The notes beneath the pieces are model-generated. The model did not search any database, was not told the DNA's origin, and saw only the letters and a program-made list of their open reading frames with translations. From JAGVPT01 sp964439265 (GTDB lineage Bacteria; Bacteroidota; Ignavibacteria; UBA10030; UBA8401), in the NCBI GenBank assembly GCA_964439265.1, contig CAYTOA010000001.1, positions 236,850 through 300,849 on the forward strand: a stretch of 64,000 nucleotides of DNA, read 5' to 3'. This document shows positions 61,140 through 64,000 of this stretch, in pieces (the first letter of the stretch is position 1; every line of letters begins with the position of its first letter). The position numbers and the translations under genes were made by a program.

Positions 61140-63914
61140 CTATAACAGCGGGTATCCGAAAGAAAAGTAGGCCAACACCGGACCGAGGCTGAGCGGTTCC
61201 GATAGCAAATCCCTGCGAACGAAGAAACTTCTTCCGACGGAAAAACTCGCCTTGCCCGCGGGCGTGTCAAGCGCGAATCCGGCACCGATTCCCTGATGGA
61301 GATCCCGAAGCCTTATGTTTTGCTGCTCCGGCCAAATGTACCCGAAGTCATACCGAATCCTAAAATATGTATCCCAGAAAACCTTTACGGGGAGCAGCGC
61401 GCGGTATTCCAAGTTGACAACGAACACCTGCCTTCCGCGGGAATCGTCTTCATTGAGTCCATAGAACGAATCTTCCCCTCCAAGAGTGAACTGCTGCGAA
61501 AGCGGAAGCGTCTGGTCCGCAAATCCAAACACAATTTTCGGATGGAGCGTTTGCCCATCAATGTATGTTGAGAACCATTCGTACGAGAGGAAGATCTTTG
61601 AATACCCTATTTCTCCCGCCCCAATTGAAGACGCAGTCTCCCAGCTGAGGTTCATTAACGAGCCGGATCGCGGAAAAGGAAACTGGTCTTGCGTATCGAT
61701 CGTGGATGAAAGTTTGAGAGTCTGAAGCGTGAATTTATCGGTCGAATATCCTCTCCCCGACAAAGAATTAATCTGGTCCAATCCGAGGCGATATTCTGCC
61801 GTGACCGTTCCAAGCCGCTCTACCTGGCTGCCGAGCGAGAACGATCCGCCGTCTTCTATCTGACGATATTCCCCCACTCGAACTCTGTTGAATTTCGTAG
61901 GCGATTGGACCGTAGGATCGTTATCGTAGGTGTAAATGTCTTTCAGGTCATAAAAGGAATTCAAGTCGAACGTAAAGTAGGAGTTGAATATGCGGTTTGC
62001 CTTGAATTCAAACAGGTATGTCCGATTTCGGAGACCGCCGCCAAAATAACCTCCAAGTTCTGTCGCGGTGCCAAGAAAATTCTCGTCACGAAGTTCGAGG
62101 GATGGCTGAACATTCCGTTCGTTGTCGATGCGCAATCCCACTCCTGCCAATCCGGATTTCTTCTCAGTCGCCTTGATGACAATTTCCGTTTTATCGCCGA
62201 GATACCGAACGTCAATCAAGACCTGGTCAAAGAGATTTGTCGCCATAATATTAGAGATCGCATCCTGTGCATTCGAAACCGTAAAAATATCACCAACAGT
62301 GAAGGGGAGCTCTCTCCAGATTACCCAATCGCGCGATTTCGTTGTTCCTTCTATGCTCATGTGATAGATCACTCCTTCATCGATCGCGATTCTGAGATTC
62401 CCAAGCGCTGTATCAAACTGGACAGACTGGATGCGGGCGAGCGAATACCCACGGTCACGGTACAAAGCCAGAATATTATTCAATGCGGCTTTCGTGCTGT
62501 CGGAATTTGCCGGCTTGTTTTTTAGCTGATTGATAAATGGAACCAGGTCTTCATTCACAATGAGCGAATCGCCGGTAAGCTCGACAGACATAATCGGAGG
62601 ATTTGAAATGACGACGAATTTTAGGGCGGCTGTTGAATCCCGGGACACAATTTCGGCATACACATCCTTGTAATTACCCGTCGAATAAAGTGAAGAGATT
62701 TTCTCCTTAACCGCCCTAATTCTCACTTTTTCGTTTGAGGACAAACTGGTCAAATCGGCCTTGATGCTTTGGGGCAGCTCGGATCCCTGAAAGTTCACGG
62801 CAGTGATCTTGAAGGAGAGCTGCTCCACCTCTTGCTTGGGAAAGTAGGCAGCGGATTGTCTTTGTCTGATGCTGTCCAGCAACGCCGGCATCTGCGCGTC
62901 AGCGGCGTTTTCCCCCATGTCGATCAGCGAATCCAGCCCCGACAGGTCTGCCGCCATGTGTCCTCCAAGGTTTGGCGTGACAACGATCGTGGCCTTTTCG
63001 AGAGATTGTTTGTTCGCCAATTGCGCCATGATATTTATGATCTGGTCGGCAATTTCCCATGGGGCGTTCAATTGGCTGGCCTTCCGTAGTGGACTGGAAG
63101 CGTCGACGGCGATCACAATGTCCATATTCATGTCACGCGCTACTTCAACAGGAATATTTGAGATCAGGCCCCCGTCGGTCAATTCCATGGAGTCCCGTTT
63201 CACCGAGCTATAAAGAAGGGGAACCGAAATGCTTGCGCGGATCGCTTCGGCCAGGTTGCCCGACGCAAGCACTGCTCTCCGGCCGGAGATCATATCGGTG
63301 GCAACTGCACGGAACGGAATTTTCAGATCGTCAAATGAATGATTTGGGTGATAGATCCCTTGGAGTGTCAGCTGATTGATAAATGTCGTTAGTCTCTGCC
63401 CGCTTGAGAGCGCGGAGGGAATCACAGGAGTGAATCCGTCGAATCGCATGGTCAGGAGGTTGCGGTCTGCGGACTGTTTTTGCCCGACGAAGAGATCCGT
63501 ACGATCCGCTTCGTCCGCAAACGAGAGGACCGACGCCCAATTCGTGGTGTCGACAAGATTCTGTAATTGTTGTGTGGAGTATCCGGATGCATACAGCCCC
63601 CCCACCAAACTTCCGATGCTTGTTCCAACGATGAGGTCAATCGGGATGTGGTATTTTTCGAGGGCCTTAAGAACCCCCACATGAGTGATGCCCCGGACTC
63701 CTCCTCCGCTTAAGACCAGAGCGATTTTCGGGCGGCTGATCTCTTTTAGCGGAACAATACCGCTTCGGTTACCATTGTATTCTACAAATCTGGGATGGAC
63801 GGTAATCGTGGTTTGACTATAAGCGGCAGGAGCGATGAGGAAACATAGACAACTGCAGATTGCGTGGAGTTTCGTGAGAACAAAGCCCCTTGAGAATCGG
63901 AATATTTTACCCAT
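61140..63914 (-). CDS. Patatin-like phospholipase with POTRA and surface-antigen barrel (PlpD/BamA-like)
   Basis: A 924-residue type Vd-like protein. A signal peptide (to about residue 33, APAAYSQ) leads to a patatin domain (62-330) with oxyanion GGGVRG (70-75), nucleophile Ser99 in GTSIGS and Asp247 in TDGGLISN, so the Ser-Asp dyad is intact. POTRA-like repeats occupy about 375-600, and a 16-strand barrel of the Omp85 superfamily (about 610-924) includes GLAGVGLRIDNERN and LGGEDSFYGLNEDDSRG. The lipase is probably exported or held at the outer membrane. Such proteins are frequent in FCB genomes. It is convergent with the SDR gene. Confidence 0.93.
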   Translation of the reverse strand: MGKIFRFSRGFVLTKLHAICSCLCFLIAPAAYSQTTITVHPRFVEYNGNRSGIVPLKEISRPKIALVLSGGGVRGITHVGVLKALEKYHIPIDLIVGTSIGSLVGGLYASGYSTQQLQNLVDTTNWASVLSFADEADRTDLFVGQKQSADRNLLTMRFDGFTPVIPSALSSGQRLTTFINQLTLQGIYHPNHSFDDLKIPFRAVATDMISGRRAVLASGNLAEAIRASISVPLLYSSVKRDSMELTDGGLISNIPVEVARDMNMDIVIAVDASSPLRKASQLNAPWEIADQIINIMAQLANKQSLEKATIVVTPNLGGHMAADLSGLDSLIDMGENAADAQMPALLDSIRQRQSAAYFPKQEVEQLSFKITAVNFQGSELPQSIKADLTSLSSNEKVRIRAVKEKISSLYSTGNYKDVYAEIVSRDSTAALKFVVISNPPIMSVELTGDSLIVNEDLVPFINQLKNKPANSDSTKAALNNILALYRDRGYSLARIQSVQFDTALGNLRIAIDEGVIYHMSIEGTTKSRDWVIWRELPFTVGDIFTVSNAQDAISNIMATNLFDQVLIDVRYLGDKTEIVIKATEKKSGLAGVGLRIDNERNVQPSLELRDENFLGTATELGGYFGGGLRNRTYLFEFKANRIFNSYFTFDLNSFYDLKDIYTYDNDPTVQSPTKFNRVRVGEYRQIEDGGSFSLGSQVERLGTVTAEYRLGLDQINSLSGRGYSTDKFTLQTLKLSSTIDTQDQFPFPRSGSLMNLSWETASSIGAGEIGYSKIFLSYEWFSTYIDGQTLHPKIVFGFADQTLPLSQQFTLGGEDSFYGLNEDDSRGRQVFVVNLEYRALLPVKVFWDTYFRIRYDFGYIWPEQQNIRLRDLHQGIGAGFALDTPAGKASFSVGRSFFVRRDLLSEPLSLGPVLAYFSFGYPLL

Positions 63915-64000
63915 ATGGAAAATTAAGAAAAATACAGTGCAAAGGCAATGCTGGGTAGGGCGCCGTTATTGAGACTGACGCTTGCCCTCGAGATCTGTCG
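63915..64000. other. Window edge, no gene seen
   Basis: The last 86 bases lie upstream of the patatin gene. No promoter or open frame can be supported. Confidence 0.4.

Noticed and set aside
1..64000. tRNA, rRNA, CRISPR array, prophage or transposase genes
   Set aside because: I looked for cloverleaf-like spacers, regularly spaced direct repeats and integrase or transposase motifs and found none; the repeats present are palindromic or short-word arrays without spacers.

Overview
The window reads as a chromosomal segment of an uncultured diderm bacterium in the Bacteroidota/Ignavibacteriota (Chlorobi-like) part of the FCB group. The reasons are a fused LpxC-FabZ gene, an S46 peptidase, a uppS-bamA-ompH-ompH-lpxD-lpxC/fabZ-lpxA cluster and TolC-type exporters. 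Promoters of the TTGACA-17-TATATT kind and visible Shine-Dalgarno sites fit a deep FCB branch better than Bacteroidia proper. This placement is an inference. The sequence is a draft scaffold: three runs of exactly 100 Ns (18565, 42729, 48619) are each flanked by identical 55-bp copies, the mark of contigs sharing a 55-mer that were joined with a default gap.

Layout. 1-3300: end of a NamZ-type muramidase, a small membrane protein, an unknown 86-aa protein, aroQ, a HAD phosphatase and acpS. 3300-6700 (minus): transglutaminase, alpha-E and circularly permuted ATP-grasp proteins, a conserved triad of unsettled function. 6900-14700: a phosphodiesterase, adk, rlmN, uvrA, an outer-membrane barrel and an RlmI-like methyltransferase. 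15000-21200: class I aldolase, a CDF metal transporter, a HAD enzyme, a GnnA-like oxidoreductase and a CCA-adding enzyme. 21300-28450: a MacAB-TolC-like exporter with two permeases and an embedded TPR protein. 28500-38150 (minus): two secreted peptidases, a large atypical SDR, YbjQ, aldehyde dehydrogenase, thiolase and a ferritin-like/VIT1 fusion. 38400-42600: thyA-folA, a PLP decarboxylase and a BaiN-like flavoprotein.

43200-52850 is the envelope core: undecaprenyl diphosphate synthase, BamA, two Skp-like chaperones, LpxD, LpxC-FabZ and LpxA, followed by an octanoyltransferase-like gene overlapping lpxA, and panB. 53050-61100 is a TetR-controlled exporter resembling E. coli CecR/YbhGFSR, but with the two YbhF ATPase halves as separate genes on either side of a tolC gene. 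A near-consensus promoter and two copies of a 30-bp operator-like element precede the TetR gene. A patatin-POTRA-barrel protein closes the window on the minus strand.

Intergenic space carries several repeat families: a roughly 75-bp element bounded by GTGTCCG palindromes (three copies), a GTTCCCAA palindrome cluster around 42.6-43.0 kb, and AT-rich short-word arrays that repeatedly begin right after stop codons. I saw no rRNA, tRNA, CRISPR array, transposase gene or prophage.
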